Part shown: positions 1 to 10,930 of the stretch, piece by piece
How the letters are laid out: each line of letters opens with the position of its first letter
Numbering within the stretch: the stretch's first letter is position 1
NCBI GenBank assembly: GCA_963556695.1
Contig: CAUWAG010000003.1
Location: 1,302,001-1,366,000 of the forward strand
DNA from: Anthostomella pinea
Lineage: Eukaryota > Ascomycota > Sordariomycetes > Xylariales > Xylariaceae
Length of the DNA: 64,000 bases
Direction of reading: 5' to 3'
Program-made: the position numbers and the translations under genes
The notes under the pieces: generated by a model
What the model saw: only the letters and a program-made list of their open reading frames with translations
What the model was told of the DNA's origin: nothing
The model's database searches: none

Positions 1-3000
1 GCTTACTGGTAGCCCCGAGAGTGACCATTCTCGGCAGGCTCAGGGGGGTTCTTTGCTGCATGCTTGTCTGCAGAATCTACTCGCAATTAGCACTCCAACA
101 CTGGCTAATTATGCCGCTTTCTGGATGGCTTTCCGTATCGCAACACGCGGTACAATGGAGGTCTCCTCTCTTTAGATGTGGCACTAACTCTGCACAGGGC
201 CATGCCGTGACCGCCCACATTACCAAACCAACAGGTCGGTGTTCTCATAATCGTCAATCATGAGGATATCCGGTCGTTCTTCTCCGAGAACTGAGGCACA
301 GAGCAGGTAGCTTTCGAACAAGTCTAGCAACTCCATGTCTGGTTACAGCATATGCGCAAAGCCTCGCTAACCCGCTCGCTGCAGCTCAATCAATGGCAAG
401 GCTACCTAGCCACATTCACGGCTTCTACACGTAAACGAAAGGGCACGTTATCCAGCGTGGATGATATATAGAAGAGAATTCCTGACGCTCTATCGTCACG
501 TAAAGTTTCACAATGTCCCATCGAAAGGGGGGTTTCGCCCAAGAATGAACCATCGCTCGCGAGTCATAGGGATATCCTTGGACTTAGCTCAGGGACTTGA
601 CGGCGGCCGTACTCCCAAGTACTTACTGGCCGTCACTTTGTACCGGATCTCCGACGAGCTGACCGTCCATAGGCTTCAGTGTCTATCCTGAAGGACCAAT
701 CAAGGCCCCTGAATCCGACCTGACAGTCTGGGTGCTGTACAGTATCCCTGACGCGCCCCACCGACACTCGTCGTCAAGTTGGGTAGAATCAGTCATGGTT
801 TCATTTAGAATCCTCATTACAAGGGCTTGCGGAGATCATTGTTCTCCGTAACATCTCTGCGAGCCCGGCTGGCGGTCAACTTGGAGGTGCTACACCGAAC
901 CCTCGAAAGCCCCCGTACGCCGCTCGTCGAGCGGTGAAGTTGCGTCTTTTATGACCGGAATAGGCACTCTGGAATAAGCATCCAAGGTACGTTATTGGAT
1001 CAAAGCGCTTATTCCAGCAATCTGAACGTATCAGCAATACCCAAGAATCCATTGAGGTATGGCGGACGGAGACTCATGAGTGGTGACTGCAGCGCGAAGG
1101 CCACGCCTTTTGCTGCCAGAGTCAGATGGGCATAATCGTGGACGCTGCCGGAGATCGATGTGCCTTGACGGTAAGTGTATTTTGATTTCTTGCTACATCT
1201 ACGGTAGCTCCATTAGCAGCTCCATTGGCTCTTCTGGTACACTGGGATGACCTGATTTCGGTGTAACAGCCGAATGCATACGGATGAGAGCAGCTCGGTT
1301 CAGTAGCAGCTTTTCGTCTACGTAGCACAATGTCCAACGGATGGTATGAATAGACCAAGGTGACGATAACATTCAAACGTTCCACCCCGCCAACGCCGAG
1401 TCGACGGTTACACTGAATCTTGGCGATTCCGATGTCACCAAAGACTCACTTATCATGCGGACGACCCCTTCCAGATCACACTGACCTCGCCAAGGCCGTC
1501 TTTGAACGAGAACCCCAAGAAGCAGACCACCATGATACCCAGGTGCCTGGATTCACGCACACACAGCAGACGGTCTGCAATACAGTAAGACATTCCGCCT
1601 GCCAACCGTACAGATCACACTGATGCAGTCAGCCTATATTGGCAAGTGTTGCCGTTGTCGTCCATTGAATATTAGGCGAAGACACTGGCCAACACCGGCT
1701 GGTTGCAGGACTTGACGGCCTAGCCATCACGGTATCATGGATTTTCACGTCCCAGCCCGACTCTGGTACCTGCATACGAAGACAACGGCCGGAGATCTCG
1801 CAGAAAAGCAGAAGAAGCACCTGCGGCGACCCGCAAAAGGACGATCTGGATACACAAACACATACTTGATTATCGGACTCCGCAACTCCGTGATACGAGT
1901 GTTGGACGCGAACTGCTGTCGTGGACTAGTGATGTGTCTTGGCTCTCCCCAACCCGTCATCGTACTGGGGGGTTGCATAGTTGAGCAGCACGGCATCTTT
2001 GCTTTTGCCTCAGCCAATTGGCCTTTTCGGTGCGTCACGTCCGTTAAGTCAGCCAGGCAAGCTGGCCAACTCTACAAGAATAGTCGACGAATGCATATGA
2101 CCTGACAACAATGCTATTGAGACCTTACACCAACAGTGTCGATCTATGGCCGTTCGATGGTAGGCATCGTACGATATTTCCGTCCTCACTGGTCTATTCG
2201 TCGACCACGGTTGAGGCTGCCACCGCCGTATCAGATCTCGATGTCTCACTCCGCGACGGATTCGGTCAGCTTAGCGGGTCCGAGACGGTGGTTCATATCA
2301 GTCAAATGAGCGCCGGCATCAGCTGACAGAAGCCAGAACGATTGAGGCAACTCGGGAATGTGGGAGGTCAGAGACCGCAGTGCCTGCCGGGCTGCCGGTG
2401 TGTTGAAGCCGGCCGAGGAGCCAACGGCCCAGCACAGGACCCTTGGGCTCTGCGTCACAAGCCCAACAATAGATAGTCACACCGCATCGACGAAAGTTTC
2501 ATGCAAGAGACTCAGGCAGCTTGGAAACGCAAATGCCGGCTGCAGCCCAGGGTAACATCTAACTTCCCAACTAGGAGATTTGCCCGAGGATTGGCGTATG
2601 CAATCTCGTTACGTGTCCGTCGACCCAGACTGTCGGGTCCAGCACCCTGGACCACCCTGGTCTACCCTGGTGTTGACTGCCAACGTCTCACCACCCAGGC
2701 CGCGCGCTCGGCCAATCCGACGCACCTCCATCCTGATGGAACGCCAGCCTGGACGCTTCGCCGCCTTTTCACCACCACTTCGGGTGTCCCAGAGCGCGGA
2801 TCCAGGCCGCTGGTGCAGAAAGCGAAGTAAGGAGGTGAAGGGATTGAGGGTGGTGCCGTCCTGGGAACCTCTCACAGTCCGCCCTTCGAGACATGCTGAG
2901 TAAGTCACCTCGGCAAGCTTGCTACCCAGCGTGTCGGGTGCCGGGTTCATCCGCGGTCGTCGCGCATGTCCCGACCGCACACCGTCTGCAGTGACCAGTG

Positions 3001-5454
3001 GCCAACAGTCTTTTACGCTGGTTCGGTGTGAGCATCTTTGCGACCCATCTAGGCTCGCCATAATGGCAGCCTTCATCTCCGAGCAGAGCCAACCCCGGGA
3101 TGCTGCATTATCGTCCGAGAACGTGATACCGTCTCGCTGCACGTAGCCGGAACATCAAGGTGAGGCACACCCACCCACCCCCGGGGCGCGACCCCGCCAT
3201 ATCCTCGAGCTCACCGGTTTGCCCGTTTTGGTCGCCTTTCCCAGAGCCCCGGGTCGGGCGCTCTCCGACGACCATATTGGCTGGCAGGCAGCGACTAGGA
3301 CGTCGAGGCGTCTTTCATCCGACCTTGGCTTGTCAGAAGTCCCGGGTCTCTGGTACTGACTGTGCTCGTGTCTCTCTCCCATAGCATCTGAGCCTCCGTG
3401 ATTCGCTTCCTTGCCCAATGCCCATCCCTCTTGCTTGCACAATCTGCCGTGACGAGCATGATGCTGTGAGGATCCTTTGGAAACAAGGGGGCTGGCACCC
3501 CGGCTGATTACCGAGTTGCAAGCCCGGGTCTGCTCCGCGAGCCTCCCGGTGCTGTCCGCTACCTAATTTGCTTATCTTACATACAGCCTCCTCGTCCACG
3601 TGCGCGATATCCATGTCATATACCTGCCCAAGCCCCGCCAGCAGGTAAAATACCTCCTTAACACTCCCTGGTAAGCCCACGAGGCAAGTACAGTACGACG
3701 CGACGTGCCCCGTGACTGCTTCTCACATGCGTACTTTGATGACGGACAGCCAGGATCCAATGCGGTGCTCCCAACATCACCGAACCAGATCCGTCGAGTT
3801 ATTGGTAGGCGGATTGTTCGAACCACGCTCTTGGAAACCAATTGGAGACCGGCTACTTGATATGATGTGCTGACATTCTGATCTAGAACTGCCGAAGTTG
3901 AGTTTGTGCCGGACCCTCGCATGGGACGCAGACCAGAACCGGCCACTCAGACGTGCTGGAGGTTCGAGGGGCTCCGCGGCAGCAGGCAGGCTGTGGTAGG
4001 CTGGGCTTCCTGCTTATATGCTATAGTTTCGAACGGCTGGTTTTGTTGGATCATGAACAGCGGAGGAGGCGCAGGCAGACTTTATGGGACCATGGCACCG
4101 GGATACACCGGGGGAGGGATTTGATGCGTCTGGCTACCATTGGGCGCTGAGGAATTGTCGGGTCTCTGTAGTTGTTGTAGTGGTAAGTAGAGATGTTTGA
4201 AGAGTCGGCTAAGGTTTGTGGGCCGTGGAAGTATTTGGGAAGTAGCTAGCTAGTATCGAGAAGCTGTAGGTAGTTGGCGAGGCTCGAACTTCTTCTTTAT
4301 GGCGACACGAACCAACACTACAAATTCCATGATGAGAGGAGAGGTCGTCTGTGATACTTCGAATGGGGTTTTTACTTTTTACTTGGTTAGTCTATTCTTT
4401 CTGAAAGCCTACAAGCTCTTGCTTCCTCCTGGTGGTTTACGGGGTGACAGGACACAACGATCTGTTGTACAGAGTCGACGACATATACACCTCACATGCA
4501 CAATCTCAGGAGGTTATGATTGCACCCTGTCTTGATCATTCTATCAAGCGAGACTCGATTTCTTGCTCATGTGTTATAAGTTCCAGTGAACAGGGAGCAG
4601 AGGTTTATATGCAGCCCAGGATCCTCTCTGTATGGATAGCAGGGAATTTGTGTCTATTCGAAAGACGCCGTCTGCCGAATAGGTCTTCGAGGTCAAGCGA
4701 CTCGTGGTTTAAAAACTCAGAATGAACTGTATAGCCGTATAAATATCACTGAAGATACTTACAAGGGCTCCCTCAGAAATTGTAGATACAATACCCTCGT
4801 TTCCAACTTGATATGATGACCTTGATAGGGCATGATTCCACTGCATGTACTTGTTGAAATAAGGGCAAGTGAAATATTATGGTTATAACATGGGCAGCAT
4901 CCGCACTACATGAGCTCCTCAAAAGTACCTCGTGGCACGTCTACCATTCGTATCCCAGGCGTGTAGCCCATCTGTGAAGGACGTCGATTTCGACAAGTCT
5001 AAGGTATCTTCTCAGTCGTAGGAAACGCTTTTCATGTTTCAACATGAAAGGGTACTAGACTCGACTAGGGAGCATTCAGAGACTCAAGGTATCATAATCC
5101 TTCAGTTCGTCTTCCCAAGCCACCAGCTGTGATGTTAGATACAGTCACCTTCCATAAGCCTCCGTCCGCCAACTTCGAGGGTTCTCTTACTGACAGGACA
5201 TAAACAGTGGAATAAGGACCGTGGAATAAGGACTTGTATCTTCTCAAGCCGTGCTTTATGCTTATTTAAGTGTGGTTATTCCAAAGGTTGACGAATCTCT
5301 TCCCTTCATTGATCGCAAGCCGCCTACTTCCCATTGTATAGTCAGGTACTCAACGAACTAGGAGGTAAGTGTACAAAGCGGAACACAAGAAACACAACAG
5401 CCAGAATATAGTGGTTGACCGTGTAGAATTCAAGGCTTTGCAGGGGTTTCCGAG
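1..5454. other. Gene-poor left region
   Basis: No open reading frame here matches a family I recognise. The frames that are open are short (under 180 codons), overlap on both strands and lack conserved motifs. Composition is ordinary, not strongly AT-rich. The only structures I can support are short fold-back repeats at about 969-1017 and 5209-5275. The segment 3587-3670 is flanked by splice-like signals and uses C/G-ending codons, but I could not join it into a convincing protein. Confidence 0.5.
969..1017. repeat. Fold-back repeat, copy 1
   Basis: A perfect 11-bp inverted repeat, CTGGAATAAGC at 969-979 and its complement at 1007-1017, encloses a 27-bp loop. A similar segment, including the flanking GCACTCT and TATTGGAT words, recurs in decayed form at 55362-55420, and a weaker one at 11273-11324. 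It looks like a short dispersed repeat family of unknown nature. Confidence 0.5.
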
Positions 5455-5493
5455 ACAACTGTTACGAACCAACAAATGCCACGGGCCCGTTGG

Positions 5494-8400
5494 CAAGGGT
5501 CAAATCAATTACACGCTAGTCCACTGGTGTACACGCTAGTGGAGCACTTTGGCGTGAGCTGAAGGGGTCATCCATTACATTCAAGGCTTAGTGTAATTGA
5601 CGTAATGGACGAGTGTATGACAGTGGATGAAATATGGGCTCTGATTGGTCCAAAAATCTAAGAGCCCCGTTTTTTACACAAAAAAAAAATCCCGAGCTTC
5701 CTATAGGATCTGAACATAGCCTTTTCCGCAAGGCAAACTTTGCGCTACCATACCACTATACCAAGATGATGCGCATTTAATCAAGAGTTGGGCATTATAT
5801 CACTGGTAGAAACATTGACATATGATTTCAACCACCTAGCTAGCTAGCATGCAAATTCTGAATGTAGCCACCAAATGGCACAAACAATATTCAGACCACG
5901 CAAACCACTCCAAAGCAGGCAAATCATTCAGATTCACTCGAATACGACCCAACCACTCGAACTCACCTGTTCATTCAATTTTTTCGCCTCGAATTGCAAG
6001 CAGTACCCTCAGCACGCTTCACCATGGCCGGTACACCCGAATCCTCGATACACGGTGGCTCCGAGCCTCCCAACGACGTCCCTTTGTCCGCAACCCCCTC
6101 GCCAGCACCCCAATCATCTCGACGAGAATCCCTCCGCCACGGCATCTCTCAGGGCGACGAAGCCTTCCTTTTTGCGTGTTTTCGTGGCTACACGTGGGCT
6201 CAGTGGAAGCGAGGTCTCAACTCCTGGGCCTGGGATCACGGATATGACATCCAGAAGGGTAGGACCTTCAAATGGGTGTGCCGATACTGTATCACTCGCC
6301 GCAATCCCGTACCCAATTCTTTCACATCTGCAGGCCTTCAGAATGCCATACAGCACCTGTATCTAGTCGAATCGATCTCTGCCCTTGGGGGTGAAAAGAC
6401 CAGATCCAAGGCACAATTACGAGCCGAAACAATCAATGATACGAGCCAACAACGGCTTCACCGATATCTCTCCGTCAACCCAGAGAACCCTCGAGACCAA
6501 GCAATAACCAATAGCATGCTGAAGAACTTCGATCGAGATACCTTTCACCGCCTCCTTATGGAATGGATCGTCGAAAAGAACCTTCCTTTTGCTATTGTGA
6601 ATCATCCCAAATTACGCCTTGCACACGAATACCTCAACCCGTGTATCATAGACCAAAACGGGCACATCTCCTCGACCGGGCTACGCAAAAAAATTATACG
6701 CGAATTCCAACGGCACAAGGGAGCCATCATCGAGGCGTTGAGGGCTTCACCTGGCAAGATACACGTATCCTTTGATGGCTGGCGGTCAGGTAATCATCGC
6801 GCTTTGTATGGCGTAGTCGTCTTTTTCAGAGATGAATACAACAAGCCTTGCAAGCTAGTTCTCAGCATCCCCGAGGTCTCCATTCGTCACACAGGTCAAA
6901 ATATTGCCACGCAAATCGTCGAAGTCTTGAAGATGTTTGGTATTGACCATAAGATCGGCTTTCTTATTCTCGATAACGCTGCCAATATGGATACGGCATC
7001 AACCGAGATAGGGCTAGCCCTAGGCTTCGAGGGCAAGAAACAGCGTGGCCGGTGCTTCGGGCATCAGTTGAATCTCTCTGCCAAATCCTTATTGTTTGGT
7101 ACTGATGTTGAAGCATTCGAAACAGAGATCAGCAAGGTCGAATCTCTTTCGGTTGCTGAACACGCGTTGTATCACCGATTAGGCCCTGTTGGCAAGGCTC
7201 ACAACCTCGTCGTTGATATCTGGCCATCTGACCGCTTGCATTACATCCTTCTTGACGTCCAACGGCAAGATGTCCTCGATTTCACAGTTCCTCACACCAG
7301 GGCACTGTGTGTCATCCTCGATAACGACACTAGATGGCTTTCACAGTTATATATGATCCGCCGTCTCATCAAGCTTTGCCCGTATCTCCCTCGAATGATA
7401 GCCCAATTTAATCAGGAATGGGAAGACCAACACAGATCCAAGAGGACTGGCCTCGTTAGTGGCAGGGCCATAGCAAGGCGGCCCCGAATCCTCAAAGAAG
7501 AGAATTATCTAAATGATCACGATTGGACCGTTCTTGAGCACACTGCCGCTATCCTTACTGACTATGAACACACCGTGAAATTACTCGAAGGGGATGGCAT
7601 GCAACGCAAGCGGAAAGGATGGACCGGTTCGTATGGTAACATCTGGGATGTTATCTTTGGATTTGAATTCCTTCTTGGCAAGCTTGAGGGTTATAAAATT
7701 ACTGCTAACAAGCTTCCTGACAGTGAACACTTCGTAGCTAACATCAACCTTGGTTGGATAAAGCTAGACGAATATTATCAGAAGCTCGACGAGACCCCCC
7801 TCTATTACGCGGCTATAGCCCTTCACCCCCGATTCCGATGGCACTGGTTCGAACAGAAATGGAATGATCGGCCCGAATGGATTCAGAAGGCAAAAGATTT
7901 GGTCCAAGAGCTGTGGGATACCGAATACCGTGATCTCGAGATACAGAACACCCTTAATGACGACAAGCCTGCCCAAAAGCGCCGTAAAATCGATCTGAAC
8001 CCTCTCGAGAAATTCATCCATCAACAAGCAAGCTCGGCACCGATTTCATCCACTCTGGGAGACGAATACGAGATCTGGCAGTCTCACAAGACTGTGAATA
8101 ACGCAATATTCGATCCTTTAGCCTACTGGCACGAACGACGTCACCAATACCCTCGTCTCTCACAAATGGCGCTTGACATCCTCACAGTTCAACCGATGTC
8201 TGCCGAATGTGAGAGGGTTTTTTCGGCAGCAGGGCGGATGACGACTAGCCTTCGCGGCGCCCTAGATGCTATGATCATCAGTCTCTGCCAGGTACTGCGT
8301 TCGTGGCTACGAGCTGGTGTTATACACGAGTTAGACCCCGTATTGCTGTCACCCGACGAGAAGGATGAAATTGATTACGTCAAAAGGATGTCCTCTGACG

Positions 8401-8725
8401 AGCTCGCAAAGTGGGCAACTGCGTGGATAGCAGTTAGCGAAAGGACACGTGAAGCAGACGACGAAGAATACTGCTAGCAGTTGAACGAGAGGCTATTACA
8501 CCCTTTCGGGCAAAGGGACAAATATTACGGCTTTAGCACGAATATGGGGGTGTCAGGGCCATCCCAGATGAGGAATTCAGCTTTACCACCAAAAATATGT
8601 ACATCCACCATCAATTACATCCATTTGGGGCTTCAGTGGACCACTATTTTGTGGATTTGGTGTAAATCCTTACATCCACGCGAATCTGTGGCTTCGTGGA
8701 TGTAATGTAATTGATTTGGGCCCTG
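5494..8725 (+). mobile_element. Intact hAT DNA transposon
   Basis: The 3232-bp element is bounded by the perfect 8-bp target duplication CCCGTTGG (5486-5493 and 8726-8733). Its imperfect terminal inverted repeats are CAAGGGTCAAATCAATTACA on the left and CAGGGCCCAAATCAATTACA on the right (read inward). Subterminal repeats are present: ACACGCTAGT twice near the left end and TTACATCCA-type words several times near the right end. The single open transposase frame fills most of the element. Eight-base duplications, CAGGG-like ends and the transposase family together define hAT. It sits inside the solo LTR, so it is the younger insertion. Confidence 0.93.
5994..8477 (+). CDS. hAT family transposase
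   Basis: An uninterrupted 827-residue frame encodes a hAT transposase. The N-terminal part has a degenerate BED-like zinc finger (CxxC near residues 100-105). The RNase H-like core shows the expected acidic residues: D261 in SFDGW, D327 in LILDNAAN, and a glutamate in the ECERVFS motif (E740), which is the family's conserved SERVFS-type segment. The C-terminal dimerisation region includes DPLAYW, followed by MSAECERVFSAAGR. Length is normal for fungal autonomous hAT proteins. The start is the first methionine of the conserved reading; an earlier in-frame start is not excluded. No stop codons or frameshifts interrupt it, so the protein could be active. Expression cannot be judged from sequence. 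Confidence 0.93.
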   Translation: MQAVPSARFTMAGTPESSIHGGSEPPNDVPLSATPSPAPQSSRRESLRHGISQGDEAFLFACFRGYTWAQWKRGLNSWAWDHGYDIQKGRTFKWVCRYCITRRNPVPNSFTSAGLQNAIQHLYLVESISALGGEKTRSKAQLRAETINDTSQQRLHRYLSVNPENPRDQAITNSMLKNFDRDTFHRLLMEWIVEKNLPFAIVNHPKLRLAHEYLNPCIIDQNGHISSTGLRKKIIREFQRHKGAIIEALRASPGKIHVSFDGWRSGNHRALYGVVVFFRDEYNKPCKLVLSIPEVSIRHTGQNIATQIVEVLKMFGIDHKIGFLILDNAANMDTASTEIGLALGFEGKKQRGRCFGHQLNLSAKSLLFGTDVEAFETEISKVESLSVAEHALYHRLGPVGKAHNLVVDIWPSDRLHYILLDVQRQDVLDFTVPHTRALCVILDNDTRWLSQLYMIRRLIKLCPYLPRMIAQFNQEWEDQHRSKRTGLVSGRAIARRPRILKEENYLNDHDWTVLEHTAAILTDYEHTVKLLEGDGMQRKRKGWTGSYGNIWDVIFGFEFLLGKLEGYKITANKLPDSEHFVANINLGWIKLDEYYQKLDETPLYYAAIALHPRFRWHWFEQKWNDRPEWIQKAKDLVQELWDTEYRDLEIQNTLNDDKPAQKRRKIDLNPLEKFIHQQASSAPISSTLGDEYEIWQSHKTVNNAIFDPLAYWHERRHQYPRLSQMALDILTVQPMSAECERVFSAAGRMTTSLRGALDAMIISLCQVLRSWLRAGVIHELDPVLLSPDEKDEIDYVKRMSSDELAKWATAWIAVSERTREADDEEYC

Positions 8726-8860
8726 CCCGTTGGCAGGCCTGAAGGGAAAGACGACCTACGGAGGGACCCAATTAGAACATGGACACAATATAGAACAACG
8801 CAGGGCATCCAGGCACGTGATCCAGAGGACAGGGATCACGTGACCAGACTTTGCTCACGC

Positions 8861-8928
8861 CTGCTCACGCGAGCAACTGTGAGCAAAGGGAAGTTGCTCA
8901 TGTCTGCTCACGCGAGCAACAGTGAGCA
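8861..8928. repeat. Direct repeat of a GCTCAC palindromic unit in the LTR
   Basis: Two 25-bp near-identical copies (8861-8885 and 8904-8928) each contain GCTCACGCGAGC, which is almost self-complementary, followed by AACTGTGAGCA or AACAGTGAGCA. They lie just upstream of the TATA-like box, where LTR promoters usually carry activator sites. A regulatory role is an inference. Confidence 0.5.
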
Positions 8929-9218
8929 CACCTCATCAGTGAGGGAGAGATTGGATATATAAGGATGGACATTTCCTAGCTAGAACAGATAGACAGTCTC
9001 TACCTCAGTGATCAATCTAAGCATCTTAGCCAACCCTAAGGTGAGAAAAATCTCCTGACGACTCGACTATTCAGTGAACCCCGGTTCAAACCAAGCCCCA
9101 GCATCTAAGTGTCTTCTAGTTGACAGAAGCCTCTATTGTCCTTTGTGTTGACTTACCTCAGAACATAAACCCTATAGAACCCTTTAGCCTTATAGGTTAG
9201 ACGGCTCGTCACAACAAC

Positions 9219-9640
9219 TTCCTCCTGATTTGACAGCACGAGAAGCATCCCAAAAGACGGTCTAAGTTCCCGCTCTTTGAGTCGTGCTTGTCAGGGTTGC
9301 CATGTGCATAGATTTTGGGCCATGCCATGCGGTTTGTGTCAATGTTGTGCTTTTCGAGGAGCGTGGTAGTGCTGTTAATGAGGCTTCTCATAGTACGCGG
9401 TGCGAAAACCCCTGTGCCGAGGGCGTAAACGCTGGTGGCGCTGCCGAAAACTTGCGGCTTGTAAACCCCTTGGGGACGCGAGCTTCGCCATCAGGTCTTT
9501 ACCGATAGCTATAGACTGAGTATATATGTCTCGTCGGGAGTACCAGTCACCAGGCGGCGCTGGGGTTGATACGGCCTCTGGGGTTGAGTCGGCCTCTGGG
9601 GTTGGCTCGGCCATTTCCAATGCGATATCTTGGTGCAATC
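9219..9640 (-). pseudogene. Unidentified gene remnant cut by the LTR
   Basis: Two minus-strand frames in different phases (one from 9638, one entering at about 9490) read coherently for 60-90 codons each. Both reach the phrase around the shared segment at 9430-9490, suggesting an intron or a frameshift between them. The second frame runs up to the LTR duplication. If one ACAAC copy and the LTR are removed, it stays open for about 40 more codons on the other side, to a stop near 5342, and includes a hydrophobic stretch. I recognise no family. This could be a gene broken by the LTR, or chance. Confidence 0.3.
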
Positions 9641-10017
9641 ACGATTGCCTGTGTGAATCGGAGTAGGCTGAGCCCCGGTATGGTTGTTGCCACATTCTGG
9701 ACCTACGTCGTGCAGGCAGCGTAGTCGACGCGTCGGGTATGATTCAAGTCGATAGATCAGCTCCTACGTATATAAGAAAGGTCTGGATGAATTTTGGGGT
9801 CTAAGGAGAGGTAGGGTGTTGTCGTGCTATGGTATCTGGTGTTTTGTGGAAGTGAGGGAGTTCTAGGTGGCGGAAGCGTAATCTGGTGGTGAAACGATGA
9901 ACCGAGACGCTCAATCAGCGATAAAGCCGTCGGCTGCAGTTTGGCTGGTCCCAGACAGCGAATGATGTGGGTATTGTATTGTCCTTCGATCGAACGAAAA
10001 AGATACTACCATATTAA

Positions 10018-10930
10018 CAGGGTAATGAAATACGGTACTTAGTATCATATTTAAGTCATACAATACAATACGAACCCATATTATCGTATACGAATCGTAT
10101 GCAATAGTAAAAAATAAGGATCTAAAAGTGGCCCTTTTTTTTTAAGATTATTTTATTTTAATAATTTTATTAAAAGTAAAACATCGTAATATTTATATAT
10201 AAATGTGAGATTCTAGAAGGGTCACGAGCCTTGGGGGTGTGAGCGGTCGCTGCAAATGTTGTTGTCATTCTCAAGTATGCTTGGCAGGGCTAATCTACAG
10301 CTAAATACCATACTGCACCATGCCAGGGTGGATCCACTGTTCCCTTGACAGCCCCCTAGTGGGTACTGCACCTAAGGGCACCATATCTGGGATCCAGCAT
10401 CTGACAATAAATATGTTTAAAGTTTACGCATAATATTTATACATTTGATACGTGTCACCAGGGGGAGTAGCTAGTGTGGCTGGTACAGCCACAGTCACTG
10501 ACACAGCCACTGGTATGTGGGGTCAGATATTGTGTGAGTGGACCTAGATAGCTAGGGCTGGACTAAGATAAGGATTGCAGCCACCATAAGTAGCTGCAAT
10601 CCTTCCCATCTTATTCCTTGCAAGCCACGCCCGCACACATACATCAATTGACACCTACTGCACAACGAATTAACATTGTATATAAATCTAGTATTATATA
10701 TAATATTAAAAATAAAAATAAAAATATCTTTAATTTCAAAAAGACTTAATTAATTAATTATAACTATTTAAAACTAACTTTATACCTTGTTTAAAGTAAA
10801 ATAAATAAAATATATAAATTTTCATAGTATTATATAGTATATAATATAATATTAAAATCCCATACAATACGATACGATACGATACGATATAATACTAAGT
10901 ATAAATACAAATCGTATTGTTACTACCCTG
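10018..10930. mobile_element. Decayed AT-rich non-autonomous hAT-type element
   Basis: Both ends begin CAGGGTA when read inward (10018 rightward, 10930 leftward), and the arms share ACTTAGTAT further in. Flanking 8-mers are CATATTAA (10010-10017) and CATATTGG (10931-10938), which match at six positions and differ only by G-to-A changes. The interior is strongly AT-rich at both sides (about 10060-10200 and 10680-10920), with GATAC-type microsatellite, and holds a GC-normal middle portion. There is no transposase frame. The AT bias and transitions resemble repeat-induced point mutation (RIP), a known ascomycete defence. Confidence 0.7.
10564..10613. repeat. Hairpin inside the AT-rich element
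   Basis: The arm TAAGATAAGGATTGCAGC (10564-10581) pairs with a downstream arm ending at 10613, with small mismatches, around an 11-bp loop. It could form a stable stem in DNA or RNA. No function is evident. Confidence 0.5.

Larger units (their letters stand above)
5460..9213. mobile_element. Solo LTR (probably Copia-type) split by a hAT transposon
   Basis: The left end reads TGTTACGAACC and the right end GGCTCGTCACA, so the unit starts with TG and ends with CA. It is flanked on both sides by the 5-bp duplication ACAAC (5455-5459 and 9214-9218), as expected for integrase-mediated LTR insertion. After removing the inner hAT element and its duplicated 8 bp, the LTR is about 514 bp. It has a TATA-like box at 8956-8963 and tandem copies of a partly palindromic repeat. 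No gag-pol coding sequence or second LTR is seen, so this is a solo LTR. The Copia assignment rests on general appearance and is uncertain. Confidence 0.75.

Noticed and set aside
2609..3142. 177-codon minus-strand frame
   Set aside because: Overlaps comparable frames on the other strand and has no recognisable family feature.
3810..3830. tRNA-like B box GTTCGAACC
   Set aside because: No matching A box or cloverleaf in the flanks.
3587..4011. Splice-like segments suggesting a multi-exon gene
   Set aside because: The 84-nt segment at 3587-3670 has good codon bias and splice borders, but the phase-consistent joins run into a stop soon after 3887, and no upstream exon of the right phase was found.
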